DNA of 64,000 nt. Origin: Syntrophomonas sp. DTU019 (lineage in GTDB: Bacteria; Bacillota; Syntrophomonadia; Syntrophomonadales; Syntrophomonadaceae). Made by a program: the position numbers and the translations under genes. Below are positions 1 through 8,466 of this stretch, in pieces; position 1 is the stretch's first letter; every line of letters begins with the position of its first letter. The notes under the pieces are model-generated. The model had not been told where the DNA came from, ran no database searches, and saw only the letters and a program-made list of their open reading frames with translations. The stretch is taken from assembly GCA_913757435.1 (NCBI GenBank), contig CAJYDM010000004.1, positions 231,425 to 295,424 of the forward strand. Reading direction: 5' to 3'.

Positions 1-2221
1 CAGCATCCTTGCCCCTAGAACTCCACCACCGTTTGGCTACCACGTTATAAATCGGACTATTCAGATCGGGGATGCTGCCATCAATGGTATAGTGGACCTT
101 ATCTTCATCATCATATGGACTATGCAGTTCTACCTCCGTTCCTGCCGGTACGTTTCCGGGGCTCGGATTGGCGGTGGGCTTGGCCCAAGATTCTGGGAAA
201 TCGGTGAGTACTTTTATTTCAGATACGTATTTTACAAACAGCGGCCCGGTTTGCTCGGTAACCGCTCGCTGGCCCAGCATCAAGAGCAATGCGTTGCTGT
301 CGTTCATATAGCTCGGGTCATTAGTACCATCTGCGCTGAGCAAAGCCAGCATGGGCTCGACTGGTGTCGCGCCTGCGGCAGAACCTGGAATATGCCCGTC
401 GGCATCGTCATCACCGCTTTTGAAGTTGGGAAAGCGATAACGCTCATCCCTCAGCAGTTCCTGAACCGTAAATGTCGTGTAATAGCCATCACTGGACATA
501 AACCTGATCTGCTGTGCGCTTCCTTTTATCCCTACTGTATCGAACAAATCACTCAGTTTAACCCCTTTCCCCACATACCATCGCTTGGAGGGCCAGGTGT
601 TAATACTACTGTAAACCTCCTGGTACTGGGGCATAGCTTCCAACTGGGACTGGGTAAACCCCTGCGGATTGGTTACCCCATCCCCGGATATGGTTAATAC
701 AATTTTCCCGTCAGGTGGTTTGGTATCACCACTACTGGTAATCTTCTGCGTAACCACGGCATCCAGATAACCAGTGGCAATAACGATTATGGTGTAGTCG
801 CCCTTGCTGGTGAATACCCCAAAATTAATAGTTATTACACCAGGACCGATGCTGTATTTGCCGGTAATAGGGCTTCCATTTACCGTCACTCCGGTAATGG
901 CCTGACGCCATGATTCATTATCAGCAAAAGTCAGTTCTATGTCATTACCCACGGTGTTGTCTGAATTATCAGCGGTCAAGGTTGGAGGAGTATGGGCTTC
1001 AGTAACCAGCAGAGTAAAAGTAAAACTGTCGGTATTCCCATCACTATCGGTTACTGTCATCGTAAAGGTAAAAGTACCGCTTTGGGTAGGTGTGCCTTCC
1101 AGAGTTGCTCCCTTCAGAATCATACCTTCGGGCAGTGAACCCTCCGTAATAGCAAAGCTATACGGCTCTATACCGCCTGCTGCCGTGAAGCTATGACCGG
1201 CATAAGCCTGGTTGAGGATAGCATTAACCAGGTTGTCCTTACTGATAGTAAGAGGTATAAAATACTCGAAAGTGGCAATTTCACTATCGGCCCGGCCAGG
1301 ACCGATTACAATGGCCTTAATGGTGGTATTATCTGTTATCTCAATAGGGCGGTTTATTTCATCCAAATCATCCGCTCTTGAAGACCACCAGCGATAAGCG
1401 ACCAAGTTGAACATTGGGCTTTCTATGGTTGGGTCACTGTCATCCAAGGTATAGTGAACCTTGTCTTCATCATTATCAGTACTGTACAGTTTCACCAGGG
1501 TACCTGCCGGAACCTCACCGGGCGCTACTGACGCAGTGGGGGGAGCCCATTGAAGTACGCTATCAGTAAGTACTTCAATCTTTGTTACGTATTTGGCAAA
1601 CCTGGCATTGGTCTGCTGGTTTACTGTTCGCTGCCCGTATAAGAAAAGATTGGCGTCAGCCCGGCTGAAATTGTCCGCATCTGTAATCACTTGGTAATCA
1701 TTGGAGGAAATACTCCGGTGGGCAATAATAGCTGGCACCTGTTCAGCATCTGAGGCATCACCTATGAGATGACCAGCCAAGCCACTATCCATGAAATTAG
1801 GGAAGCAATACCGGGGTTCGCCCAAGAGATCCTGTATGGTAAAGGTAGCTTCAAAGCCGTCTCCTGAACTAATCTTTATCAGAGTAGCCTGGTCATTAAT
1901 TCCTCCAGCCACATCAAGCAGCTCTTGCAGTGTTACACCTTGCCCCCTGTACCAGCTCTTGGTAGGCCAGGTGTTAATGGTGCTGAAAATAATATCCTGC
2001 TGCTCTAAACAATAATCATCATATATTGGTACTTCACCCTGAAGCTGCTCCTGGGTAATGGTTACGCCATCAGGGTTATTCAGCCCCGGCCCCGATATGG
2101 TAATATTGCCACCGGCGGCATAAGCGGGGTCGGGTGCCAGTAAACTCACCAAACCAACGACTAACAGCCCTATAAAAATTAACGAAACAGGGTTTTTCCA
2201 TATTTTATTTGCAGTACTCAT
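1..2221 (-). CDS. Secreted multidomain protein with repeated sulfite-oxidase-like (molybdopterin-type) domains, C-terminus outside window
   Basis: The frame is open from ATG at 2221 to the window edge (about 740 residues); a GGATGA purine stretch precedes it. A signal peptide is visible (hydrophobic run around residues 13-30, then PAYAAGG). Next comes a unit resembling the oxidoreductase molybdopterin-binding fold (about residues 40-210: INTWP, GVTLQELL, SSGDGF, KYVTKIEVLT). It is followed by a chitobiase-type C-terminal module (DEDKVHYTLDDSDP), a putative Ig module (EGTPTQSGTFTFTMTVTDSDG) and a DUF1533-like module (NESWRQAITGV). The oxidoreductase-like unit and the chitobiase module then recur. 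The cysteine that ligates Mo in true sulfite oxidases is not evident in either copy, so catalysis is doubtful. It sits behind a Moco riboswitch, which links its expression to cofactor supply. Surface binding or sensing is an inference. Confidence 0.75.
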   Translation of the reverse strand, partial: MSTANKIWKNPVSLIFIGLLVVGLVSLLAPDPAYAAGGNITISGPGLNNPDGVTITQEQLQGEVPIYDDYCLEQQDIIFSTINTWPTKSWYRGQGVTLQELLDVAGGINDQATLIKISSGDGFEATFTIQDLLGEPRYCFPNFMDSGLAGHLIGDASDAEQVPAIIAHRSISSNDYQVITDADNFSRADANLFLYGQRTVNQQTNARFAKYVTKIEVLTDSVLQWAPPTASVAPGEVPAGTLVKLYSTDNDEDKVHYTLDDSDPTIESPMFNLVAYRWWSSRADDLDEINRPIEITDNTTIKAIVIGPGRADSEIATFEYFIPLTISKDNLVNAILNQAYAGHSFTAAGGIEPYSFAITEGSLPEGMILKGATLEGTPTQSGTFTFTMTVTDSDGNTDSFTFTLLVTEAHTPPTLTADNSDNTVGNDIELTFADNESWRQAITGVTVNGSPITGKYSIGPGVITINFGVFTSKGDYTIIVIATGYLDAVVTQKITSSGDTKPPDGKIVLTISGDGVTNPQGFTQSQLEAMPQYQEVYSSINTWPSKRWYVGKGVKLSDLFDTVGIKGSAQQIRFMSSDGYYTTFTVQELLRDERYRFPNFKSGDDDADGHIPGSAAGATPVEPMLALLSADGTNDPSYMNDSNALLLMLGQRAVTEQTGPLFVKYVSEIKVLTDFPESWAKPTANPSPGNVPAGTEVELHSPYDDEDKVHYTIDGSIPDLNSPIYNVVAKRWWSSRGKDA

Positions 2222-2353
2222 TCATCCTCCACCCCTTTTTTTACAAAATGCCTTCATCAAAATATCAGTGTCCGGTTATGGCGTAACTAACCCAACCCCC
2301 ATTCACTTAATAGCAAAAACTGAAGGAAAAATAAGTAAAAGAACTAACTTAAT

Positions 2354-2384
2354 CAACAAAAACCCCCTGCACGGACAGGAGGTT
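2354..2384 (-). terminator. Intrinsic terminator of the Moco riboswitch
   Basis: On the minus strand AACCTCCTG, loop TCCGT, and CAGGGGGTT form a GC-rich hairpin followed by TTTTTGTT. It lies between the aptamer and the start at 2221, as expected for a riboswitch acting by transcription termination. Confidence 0.8.
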
Positions 2385-2399
2385 TTCCATAAAAGCTAT

Positions 2400-2530
2400 A
2401 AATAGCAGGAACACCGATAACGGTTTTAGCACCTACTAAGATAGCGTAATAATACTCCTTTCCAGAAGGGAGGCAGAACCGTTTCCCGTTCTACCCTATC
2501 GGCCTATTTCCCATGTCTTTTTGATTTAGG
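2400..2530 (-). ncRNA. Moco riboswitch (molybdenum/tungsten cofactor aptamer)
   Basis: Read on the minus strand, the leader contains a GGGTAGAAC / GGTTCTGCC hairpin followed at once by TCCC, TTCTGGAAAGGAGTA and a return strand CGCTATC that can pair with GATAG. This follows the conserved order of the E. coli moaA Moco RNA (hairpin ending CGCC, then UCCC, then UCUGGAAAGGUGUA). A terminator lies just downstream. The next gene encodes a protein with molybdopterin-type domains. The motif match and context agree; the aptamer limits are approximate, and Moco cannot be told from tungsten cofactor by eye. Confidence 0.75.
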
Positions 2531-2532
2531 CG

Positions 2533-2898
2533 AATAAGCTCGGAGTTTTAGTGTTAAATTCTAGATAATATTTTCCATATCAAGTATTCTAGTTAGACTA
2601 AGAGTTTTCCTGCACAATTCCAACAATTTTTAACAAAGTAGACCAAGTTATCTTTGTATATTCATTTCTTTTACCTAATCCGTTTAAGTCTCGATAGCTC
2701 CATTTATATGCGTTAAATAAGCTCGGAGTTTTAGTGTTAAATTCTAGATAATATTTTCCATATCAAGTATTCTAGTTAGACTAAGAGTTTTCCTGCACAA
2801 TTCCAACAATTCTTAACAAAGTAGACCAAGTTATCTTTGTATATTCATTTCTTTTACCTAATCCGTTTAAGTCTCGATAGCTCCATTTATATGCGTTA
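2533..2898. repeat. 183-bp tandem duplication (two copies)
   Basis: Copy one is 2533-2715 and copy two 2716-2898. They are identical except T at 2629 versus C at 2812. The unit begins at the upstream edge of the riboswitch, so both copies lie in the region expected to hold its promoter. The near-identity implies a recent duplication. Each copy also carries the last part of a decayed reading frame on the minus strand. Confidence 0.95.
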
Positions 2899-2930
2899 AG
2901 CGACCTGTCAAAATCTTCTATAAAAACGAA
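2781..2930 (-). pseudogene. Truncated gene remnant (C-terminal tail), partly repeated in the second 183-bp unit
   Basis: Minus-strand reading between an in-frame TAA at 2931-2933 and a TAG at 2781-2783 gives about 50 codons with natural-looking composition, including DFDRSLNAYKWSYRDL and TWSTLLKIVGIVQENS. No start codon or ribosome site precedes it. The last part recurs in the neighbouring duplicate, ending at 2598. I do not recognise the family. It looks like the tail of a lost gene left after rearrangement next to the ATPase. Confidence 0.4.
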
Positions 2931-2942
2931 TTACAGACAGCT

Positions 2943-5573
2943 TTATTCCGCGCTCTGATGCTTCACCAGTCCTAATGCCTTGGAGATTTCCAGGACTAGT
3001 ATGGGAACCACAGCCAGCCCTGCAGCCAGAAGATATAGATCAGAATTAAGCGGAACCAATCCAAAAGCGTTGGCCACTGCTGGTATTAAGGCCACCAGAG
3101 CGACCAAAACGATTGAGAGGAAGGCGGCACCATTGAGGTATTTGTTGGTGAAGAAGCCAATGGTCAACAGGGAATGATTGGAACGCATATTGAAAGCATG
3201 GCAGACCTGCGATAAGGCCAGGACCAGGAACGCCATAGTGCGGCCAGCTTCGATCTCCCCGGTGCTATTCCACCCCATATTGAACCCGATCAGGGTAAGG
3301 ATGGCAAACATAGCCCCCTGCAGTCCCACCCTCAAACCCAGACCCTGGGCGAAGATGCTTTCACCCCTGGGTTTGGGCTTGCGCTGCATCACATCGTTTT
3401 CCACCGCTTCCATTCCTAAAGCCACCGCAGGCAGGCTGTCAGTCACCAGATTAATCCACAACAGGTGCACAGCTAACAGTGGTGAAGTCTTCCACAGGAG
3501 CATAGCGATAAAGACGGTCAATACCTCACCGATATTGGTTCCCAAAAGAAAACCCACGGTTTTTTTGATGTTGTCGAATATGGCCCGACCCTCACGGACC
3601 GCATCCACTATGGTGGCGAAGTTATCATCGGTTAAGACCATGTCTGAGGCGCCTTTGGCCACATCGGTGCCAGTGATACCCATAGCGCATCCGATATCGG
3701 CAGCTTTTAGGGCCGGAGCATCATTGACCCCGTCGCCGGTCATGGAGACTACTGCCCCCTGCTTCTGCCATGCTTTGACTATACGAATTTTGTCTTCAGG
3801 TGCTACCCGGGCATAAACCGAGATGCGGCTGACCCGTTTCTGCAGCTCATCCTCATCCATGGCGGTCAGTTCGCTTCCGGTGATGGCGTCATCGCCGGGC
3901 TCCATGATGCCCAGCTCCCGGGCGATGGCCGCCGCTGTCACCACATGGTCGCCGGTGATCATGATCGGCTTGATGCCCGCTCCGCGGCATACTGCTACCG
4001 CATCCCGGGCCTCAAGGCGAGGCGGGTCGATCATCCCCACCACCCCCATGAAGTGGAGATCACGCTCCAGTTCTTCACTACTGGGATTTTGCGGTACGTT
4101 ATTTATTTCTTTGGATGCTACCGCCAAAACCCTTAAAGCCTGTCGACTCATCTCTTCGGTATGATGACGGCCTGCTTCGATCTGCCCGGAGATACATTTG
4201 CCTGCCAGAACATCGAAAGCGCCTTTAACAATGACCACACGACTCCCGCCGATAAGATTGACAGTGCTCATCAACTTGCGATCGGAGTCGAAGGGCAATT
4301 CGGCCAGTCGGGGGTAAGTCCGGTTCAAATCCTCTTTAGGCATACCATTTTTGTGGGCTGCCAGGACGATGGAGGTTTCTGTAGGGTCGCCGATATGCTT
4401 TTCTTGGCCGTTTTCGAATTCCACCACCCCATCGCTGCACAGCGCAGCGTACATTAGCAACTTCTTTATCGGGGCTGAGTTATTGGTGTGGATATCCTCC
4501 AAAACAGAGCTTTCACCATCGTAGGCCTTGACCAGGGTCATTTGGTTCTGGGTCAGGGTGCCGGTTTTGTCAGAACAAATTACCGAAGCGCTGCCCAGGG
4601 TTTCCACCGCTGATAACTTCCTGATAATGGCATTGCGACGGGCCATACGCTGCACCCCGATGGCCAGCACAATTGTGACGATAGCCGGCAGGCCTTCGGG
4701 AATAGCTGAAACTGCCAGGGCTACGGCTATCATAAATATCTCCATGATGGGCATGCCATCCCATAGCCCGATAGCAAAAATGATGGCACATATTCCTAGA
4801 GCTAAAAAGCCCAGGTATTTACCGAGTACATGCAATTTATGCTGCAGAGGAGTCTCCCCATCACCTTCCGATTCAAGCAAGTCAGCGATTTTGCCCATTT
4901 CGGTCTGCATCCCGGTGGCGGTCACGACCGCCCGGCCGGTGCCGTAGGTAACGCTGCAGCCCGAATAAAGCATGTTGACACGGTCCCCCAATGGGGCATC
5001 GGGCTCAACTCCAGCCCGGGCATCCTTCTCGCTGGGCACCGATTCGCCGGTTAGGGCCGCCTCTTCCGATTTCAAGCTGGCACTTTCGATGATGCGGGCA
5101 TCGGCAGGAATAAAATCGCCCGCTTCCAATTTGATAATATCCCCGGGCACCAGCTGTGAAGCCTCAATGATGACATCTCGGCCATCGCGGATAACCCGAG
5201 CCTGAGGGGCAGAGAGTTCTTGTAAGGCCTCTAAGGCCTGTTCGGCTTTGCTTTCCTGAACCACTCCCATGATGGCATTGAGCACTACGATGAAGATAAT
5301 AAGTACCGGTTCAAATAAGCCAGTACCTTCATATATCGCTACTACGAACGAAACTGCGGCGGCAATGATAAGTATAATGATCATGAAGTCTCGGAATTGA
5401 TCCAAAAAACGCTTTATAAGGCTGCGTTTTGGTTTGGCCTTGAGCTGGTTAGGTCCGAATTCTTCCAGGCGCCGCGAGGCCTCCTCAGTTGCCAGACCCC
5501 GCTCGGCGCTCACCTTCAGGTGTTTTAATACCTCTTCAATACTGGTGCTATGAGCTTTCATTGATTCCTCCAC
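2943..5573 (-). CDS. Calcium-transporting P-type ATPase (P2A/PMCA-like)
   Basis: 876 residues, full length for the family. The order is cation ATPase N-terminal domain (HSTSIEEVLKHL), two membrane helices, actuator domain with TGES near residue 180, an M4 PEGLPA segment (a Ca2+ ligand region), the phosphorylated aspartate in DKTGTLT near residue 335, the hinge GDGVNDAP near 620, M6 NLVTDSLPAVALG, and a four-helix C-terminal domain. It would export Ca2+ (possibly Mn2+) from the cytoplasm using ATP. PEGLPA and NLVTDSLP favour Ca2+ over Na+/K+ transport. It is monocistronic as seen; the region upstream, 5574-6089, is shared with the divergent cortex hydrolase. Confidence 0.93.
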   Translation of the reverse strand: MEESMKAHSTSIEEVLKHLKVSAERGLATEEASRRLEEFGPNQLKAKPKRSLIKRFLDQFRDFMIIILIIAAAVSFVVAIYEGTGLFEPVLIIFIVVLNAIMGVVQESKAEQALEALQELSAPQARVIRDGRDVIIEASQLVPGDIIKLEAGDFIPADARIIESASLKSEEAALTGESVPSEKDARAGVEPDAPLGDRVNMLYSGCSVTYGTGRAVVTATGMQTEMGKIADLLESEGDGETPLQHKLHVLGKYLGFLALGICAIIFAIGLWDGMPIMEIFMIAVALAVSAIPEGLPAIVTIVLAIGVQRMARRNAIIRKLSAVETLGSASVICSDKTGTLTQNQMTLVKAYDGESSVLEDIHTNNSAPIKKLLMYAALCSDGVVEFENGQEKHIGDPTETSIVLAAHKNGMPKEDLNRTYPRLAELPFDSDRKLMSTVNLIGGSRVVIVKGAFDVLAGKCISGQIEAGRHHTEEMSRQALRVLAVASKEINNVPQNPSSEELERDLHFMGVVGMIDPPRLEARDAVAVCRGAGIKPIMITGDHVVTAAAIARELGIMEPGDDAITGSELTAMDEDELQKRVSRISVYARVAPEDKIRIVKAWQKQGAVVSMTGDGVNDAPALKAADIGCAMGITGTDVAKGASDMVLTDDNFATIVDAVREGRAIFDNIKKTVGFLLGTNIGEVLTVFIAMLLWKTSPLLAVHLLWINLVTDSLPAVALGMEAVENDVMQRKPKPRGESIFAQGLGLRVGLQGAMFAILTLIGFNMGWNSTGEIEAGRTMAFLVLALSQVCHAFNMRSNHSLLTIGFFTNKYLNGAAFLSIVLVALVALIPAVANAFGLVPLNSDLYLLAAGLAVVPILVLEISKALGLVKHQSAE

Positions 5574-5870
5574 ATAATATAATTACTGCCCCGCTTAGGG
5601 GCAGAATAATTTCCATTCTCCGACTAGTTTGCTATAAAATAACGGCCGTATGCAGGGTGACCCGACATCTTTACCGACAACGCTATTATCCGATTTGGAT
5701 GCAACTTCCACTGACACCTGACGGTGTCTTATCGGTGTCATCCTAAACTTGTAAAATTACTGGCATGTGAGTTATTCATTCCATTATATAACAACTGCAG
5801 CAATGTACCGATATCCCTTTAGTTAAGTTCATATGAACAAACCCGTATCGATGATAAACCATGGGCCTCT

Positions 5871-5880
5871 TTGGTATAAT
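5871..5880 (+). promoter_or_regulatory. Extended -10 promoter upstream of the SleB-like gene
   Basis: TTGGTATAAT ends at 5880: a perfect TATAAT with an upstream TG at the extended -10 position and no clear -35 box. Initiation near 5887 would give a leader of about 255 nt before the ribosome site at 6129. That leader contains a GTAGC/GCTAC hairpin at about 5908-5934, but I could not match it to a known riboswitch. Confidence 0.45.
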
Positions 5881-6128
5881 TATACATTCGTTGCATATTG
5901 GCTCGTAGCGCCAGGAAACTCGGATATGCTACAACTTACCATCATTGTGGGATTTGTAGCATTTTTGGACATCCTTATAAGTTCCCAAGTTTATGCCCGT
6001 TTATCCCAAGAGTTCCCGATTTTCAGCATGGTACAAGCTTTGCCGCCCCACGTATAGATTTTTATAATTACAACCATACTTGATAAGGCGTGGTTTTTAG
6101 AATGAAAAAGATAAATCTTAAAATTACC

Positions 6129-6146
6129 AAGGAGGTAGATCTTATT
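6129..6146 (+). promoter_or_regulatory. Strong ribosome binding site pointing to an ATT start codon
   Basis: AAGGAGG at 6129-6135 is followed after 8 nt by ATT at 6144, in frame with the hydrolase. No ATG, GTG or TTG lies at a usable distance. The next ATG (6171) is 36 nt away and would cut into the signal peptide. Upstream in-frame ATG 6102 and GTG 6090 have no comparable site. Confidence 0.5.
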
Positions 6147-6872
6147 CGAAAACGCACCAAGAGCATCATCATGATCCTTACCCTTTTCCTCTTTTCCACG
6201 GTCATTCCTGCGTGGGGATTTCAGGCTACATACCTGGGCGAGAGGACTCTGGCACCATCTGATGAGGGTTATGATGTACAGCTATTACAAAAGGACCTTT
6301 CCTACTTGGGCTTTAGCCCAGGAAATATAGACGGTATATTCGGTCCTCAGACTATGGCTGCAGTAAAACAGTTTCAATCCCATCATGGCTTGCCAGACGA
6401 TGGATTGGTTGGGAAACAGACTGCTGACGTGATTATTGCCGAAGTAAGTAAACCCGTTCAAGCCAACCCTGTTCCTCAGCAAATACAACCCCCCGCACCG
6501 TCACGCTCTGCATCGTTTTCCAGCCGAGATTTAGAAAACCTGGCCCGCCTCATACATGGTGAAGCCCGGGGAGAACCGTATGAGGGCAAGGTCGCAGTGG
6601 CTGCTGTTGCTATTAACCGCCTGGAATCCAATGGATTCGGGAAGACCCTCAATGAGGTCATTTTCCAGCCTGGGGCCTTCACCGCGGTCAGCGATGGACA
6701 GTTTTATCTGAAGCCAGATAACAGCTCTTATCAAGCCGCTGAAGCCGCCTTGCGCGGATGGGATCCCAGTGGAGGTGCTATTTATTACTGGAATCCGGTT
6801 ACCGCTACCAATAAGTGGATATGGAGCAGGCCCATTACCAAAACCATAGGCAGACATGTATTTGCCAAATAA
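6144..6872 (+). CDS. Spore cortex-lytic / cell wall hydrolase, SleB-like, with peptidoglycan-binding domain
   Basis: About 242 residues from the ATT start at 6144 (261 codons are open from GTG 6090). A signal peptide follows the basic RKRTK segment (IIMILTLFLFSTVIPAWG). A PG_binding_1 domain comes next (YDVQLLQKDLSYLGFSPGNIDGIFG...), then a Pro-rich linker, then a Hydrolase_2/SleB catalytic domain (LARLIHGEARGEPYEGKVAVAAVAINRL, ending IYYWNPVTATNKWIW). The Glu in HGEARGE fits the SleB lytic transglycosylase acid. It would cut cortex or wall muramic-containing glycan outside the membrane. No YpeB partner gene is adjacent. The start codon is the uncertain point. Confidence 0.88.
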   Translation: MRKRTKSIIMILTLFLFSTVIPAWGFQATYLGERTLAPSDEGYDVQLLQKDLSYLGFSPGNIDGIFGPQTMAAVKQFQSHHGLPDDGLVGKQTADVIIAEVSKPVQANPVPQQIQPPAPSRSASFSSRDLENLARLIHGEARGEPYEGKVAVAAVAINRLESNGFGKTLNEVIFQPGAFTAVSDGQFYLKPDNSSYQAAEAALRGWDPSGGAIYYWNPVTATNKWIWSRPITKTIGRHVFAK

Positions 6873-6948
6873 CTCCTTTTGAGCACAGCCCCACACCTCC
6901 TATGACTTGCCTAATTAAGTCACGGGAACCCACCCCAATATCTGCCAT

Positions 6949-6990
6949 AAACCGTTTTTAGGATATGACCTGAAAACGGTTTTTGTGCTT
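6949..6990 (+). terminator. Intrinsic terminator after the SleB-like gene
   Basis: AAACCGTTTT and AAAACGGTTT form a 10-bp stem, followed by TTGTGC and a T-rich run (TTTTTTCTT). Confidence 0.8.
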
Positions 6991-7115
6991 TTTTCTTACT
7001 CTGCACATGTTTCTGGCATTCTTCACCAACCCGTCTCTAGCCCCTTTGCTGCCTGGTAACTATATTAGCGCCTATTCATATTATAGAAATTATGAGTAAT
7101 AAATGAGGGTTCTAG

Positions 7116-7952
7116 ATGGTCGAATACTTGATGCAGCTCAATTTGATCTGGCTCGGGATGGCTGCCAGCCTGGCTGCGGGAATGGCCACAGGAGTGGGGT
7201 CTATCCCCATTTTCTTCACTCGTAATATTGCCAGAAGGCACTTGGATTATCTATTGGGTTTCGCAGCCGGAGTAATGCTGGCGGCCACATCTTTTAGCTT
7301 GATAGTACCGGCTATCGAAAAAGGCGGCGGCGGTTTACAAGGAGCCACCATGGCCTTGATCGGCATTTTATGTGGAGGAGCATTCGTCGATTTTGTGGAT
7401 AAATTCTTCCCCGATACTAATCTTATATCCAATGCGGTTAACGGAAAATACTATGATGAAAACCAGGTAAGGTGCAGACTACCCTTTAATCCTAGCTTAA
7501 GTCCAGGCCTTCGCAAGGTATGGCTTTTCGTTATTGCCATTACCATACACAACTTTCCGGAAGGAATGGCGGTTGGGGTTGGCTTTGGGGACGGAGATGT
7601 CATAAATGGCTTGAGTCTTGCCATAGGCATCGGTCTGCAAAACCTGCCGGAAGGGCTGGCAGTGGCTCTTCCCCTGGTGAGGGAAAAATACTCGGCTCTT
7701 ACAGCCTTTCTGGTTGCTCTGGCTACTGGTTTGGTAGAGCCTATTGGAGGGCTTATAGGAATAGGGCTGGTTCACATCGCCACGCCACTGCTTCCCTTTG
7801 CCCTGGCTTTTGCTGCTGGAGCCATGCTTTTCGTAATCAGCCACGAAATCATACCTGAGAGCCAGAATCATGATGGCCATTCCAAACTCGCCACACATGC
7901 CTTGCTCATAGGTTTTGTGGTAATGATGTTTTTGGACAATACACTGGGCTAG
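7116..7952 (+). CDS. ZIP family metal transporter
   Basis: 278 residues with about eight membrane helices. The two hallmark metal-binding helices are visible: HNFPEGMAVG (about residue 140) and NLPEGLAVALPL (about residue 175). The family imports Zn2+, Fe2+ or Mn2+ into the cytoplasm; the metal cannot be named from sequence. A helix near the C-terminus carries SHEIIPES, another ZIP feature. The ATG at 7116 has a GAGGG site upstream. It is a single gene bounded by terminators on both sides. Confidence 0.9.
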   Translation: MVEYLMQLNLIWLGMAASLAAGMATGVGSIPIFFTRNIARRHLDYLLGFAAGVMLAATSFSLIVPAIEKGGGGLQGATMALIGILCGGAFVDFVDKFFPDTNLISNAVNGKYYDENQVRCRLPFNPSLSPGLRKVWLFVIAITIHNFPEGMAVGVGFGDGDVINGLSLAIGIGLQNLPEGLAVALPLVREKYSALTAFLVALATGLVEPIGGLIGIGLVHIATPLLPFALAFAAGAMLFVISHEIIPESQNHDGHSKLATHALLIGFVVMMFLDNTLG

Positions 7953-7976
7953 AATGGATGTTTCTGGGTTAGAGAG

Positions 7977-8028
7977 GGCAGTTCTGTTGTCCCAAAAACT
8001 CGTTTTGGGACGACAGAACTGCCTTTCT
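7977..8028 (+). terminator. Long hairpin terminator after the ZIP transporter
   Basis: GGCAGTTCTGT-T-GTCCCAAAA pairs with TTTTGGGAC-G-ACAGAACTGCC around a 5-nt loop, leaving about 20 paired bases with one mismatch, then TTTCT. The near-perfect stem could serve both directions. Confidence 0.75.
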
Positions 8029-8046
8029 ACTCCGGCGTTTTGAAAA

Positions 8047-8169
8047 CTATATGAAGTTTATTTCCTCATTTGCCACGGCGAGCGATAAAACCATTATGGC
8101 TTCAACAGTATTGTTGGATCGTCTGGCAATCAAGCTCAAGATGTCGCCAGTTTGAACGGTATAAAGCAT
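8047..8169 (-). CDS. 40-residue LysM-like peptide
   Basis: The minus-strand ATG at 8169 follows AAGGAGG with 7 nt spacing, an excellent ribosome site. The product begins MLYTVQTGDILSLIARRSNN and continues TVEAIMVLSLAVANEEINFI. This is the first two thirds of a LysM motif (YTVQxGDxLxxIAxR, TVEAIM), but the usual closing IxPGQxLxIP strand is missing. There is no signal peptide, so the peptide should stay in the cytoplasm. LysM proteins bind N-acetylglucosamine glycans; whether this short form binds anything is unknown. It stands alone between convergent genes. Confidence 0.65.
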   Translation of the reverse strand: MLYTVQTGDILSLIARRSNNTVEAIMVLSLAVANEEINFI

Positions 8170-8460
8170 TGCTCCCCCTCCTTATCATCTATGGTATTCA
8201 AAGAGCAGTTAAGTTAGAAATGGACCTGTAGAAAGGTAAGCAAGCCATGCTGGGTTTTTTGACAGGTTTGCTTCCTTGCCCTGCCAGTCTTTACCGAAGC
8301 ATGCCGGAACAGCGACAAGCCTTCTGGTTTAATAAGGGGGAGGAATATCGGCACCGATCGAGGAATGGCTTAAAAAGACCTTCAATCTGCAAAATCAATA
8401 TATTTGTCTAACAAAATTGTAACTTTTTGATATCCTTAAGCGTTGTTCTAGTGAGGGAGG
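8170..8460. other. Intergenic region with a 9-bp hairpin
   Basis: No gene is supported here. AAGCAAGCC and GGTTTGCTT at about 8237-8273 form a 9-bp stem around a T-rich loop. The region ends with the sigma-factor promoter described separately. Confidence 0.4.
8418..8444 (+). promoter_or_regulatory. Candidate ECF-type autoregulatory promoter
   Basis: TGTAAC and CGTT are separated by 17 nt just upstream of an ECF sigma gene. GTAAC/CGTT boxes are typical of ECF promoters (-35 with AAC, -10 with CGT), and such factors commonly transcribe their own gene. Confidence 0.5.
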
Positions 8461-8466
8461 GTGATG

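Noticed and set aside
2533..2898. CRISPR-like array
   Set aside because: Only two long copies without spacers; a tandem duplication explains it.
5833..6083. Short overlapping reading frames upstream of the SleB-like gene, one with Cys/His residues
   Set aside because: No ribosome site or standard start with good spacing; the region is better explained as a leader RNA.
5887..6128. Possible c-di-AMP (ydaO) or c-di-GMP riboswitch
   Set aside because: Conserved core sequences of these classes were not found; kept only as an unexplained leader.
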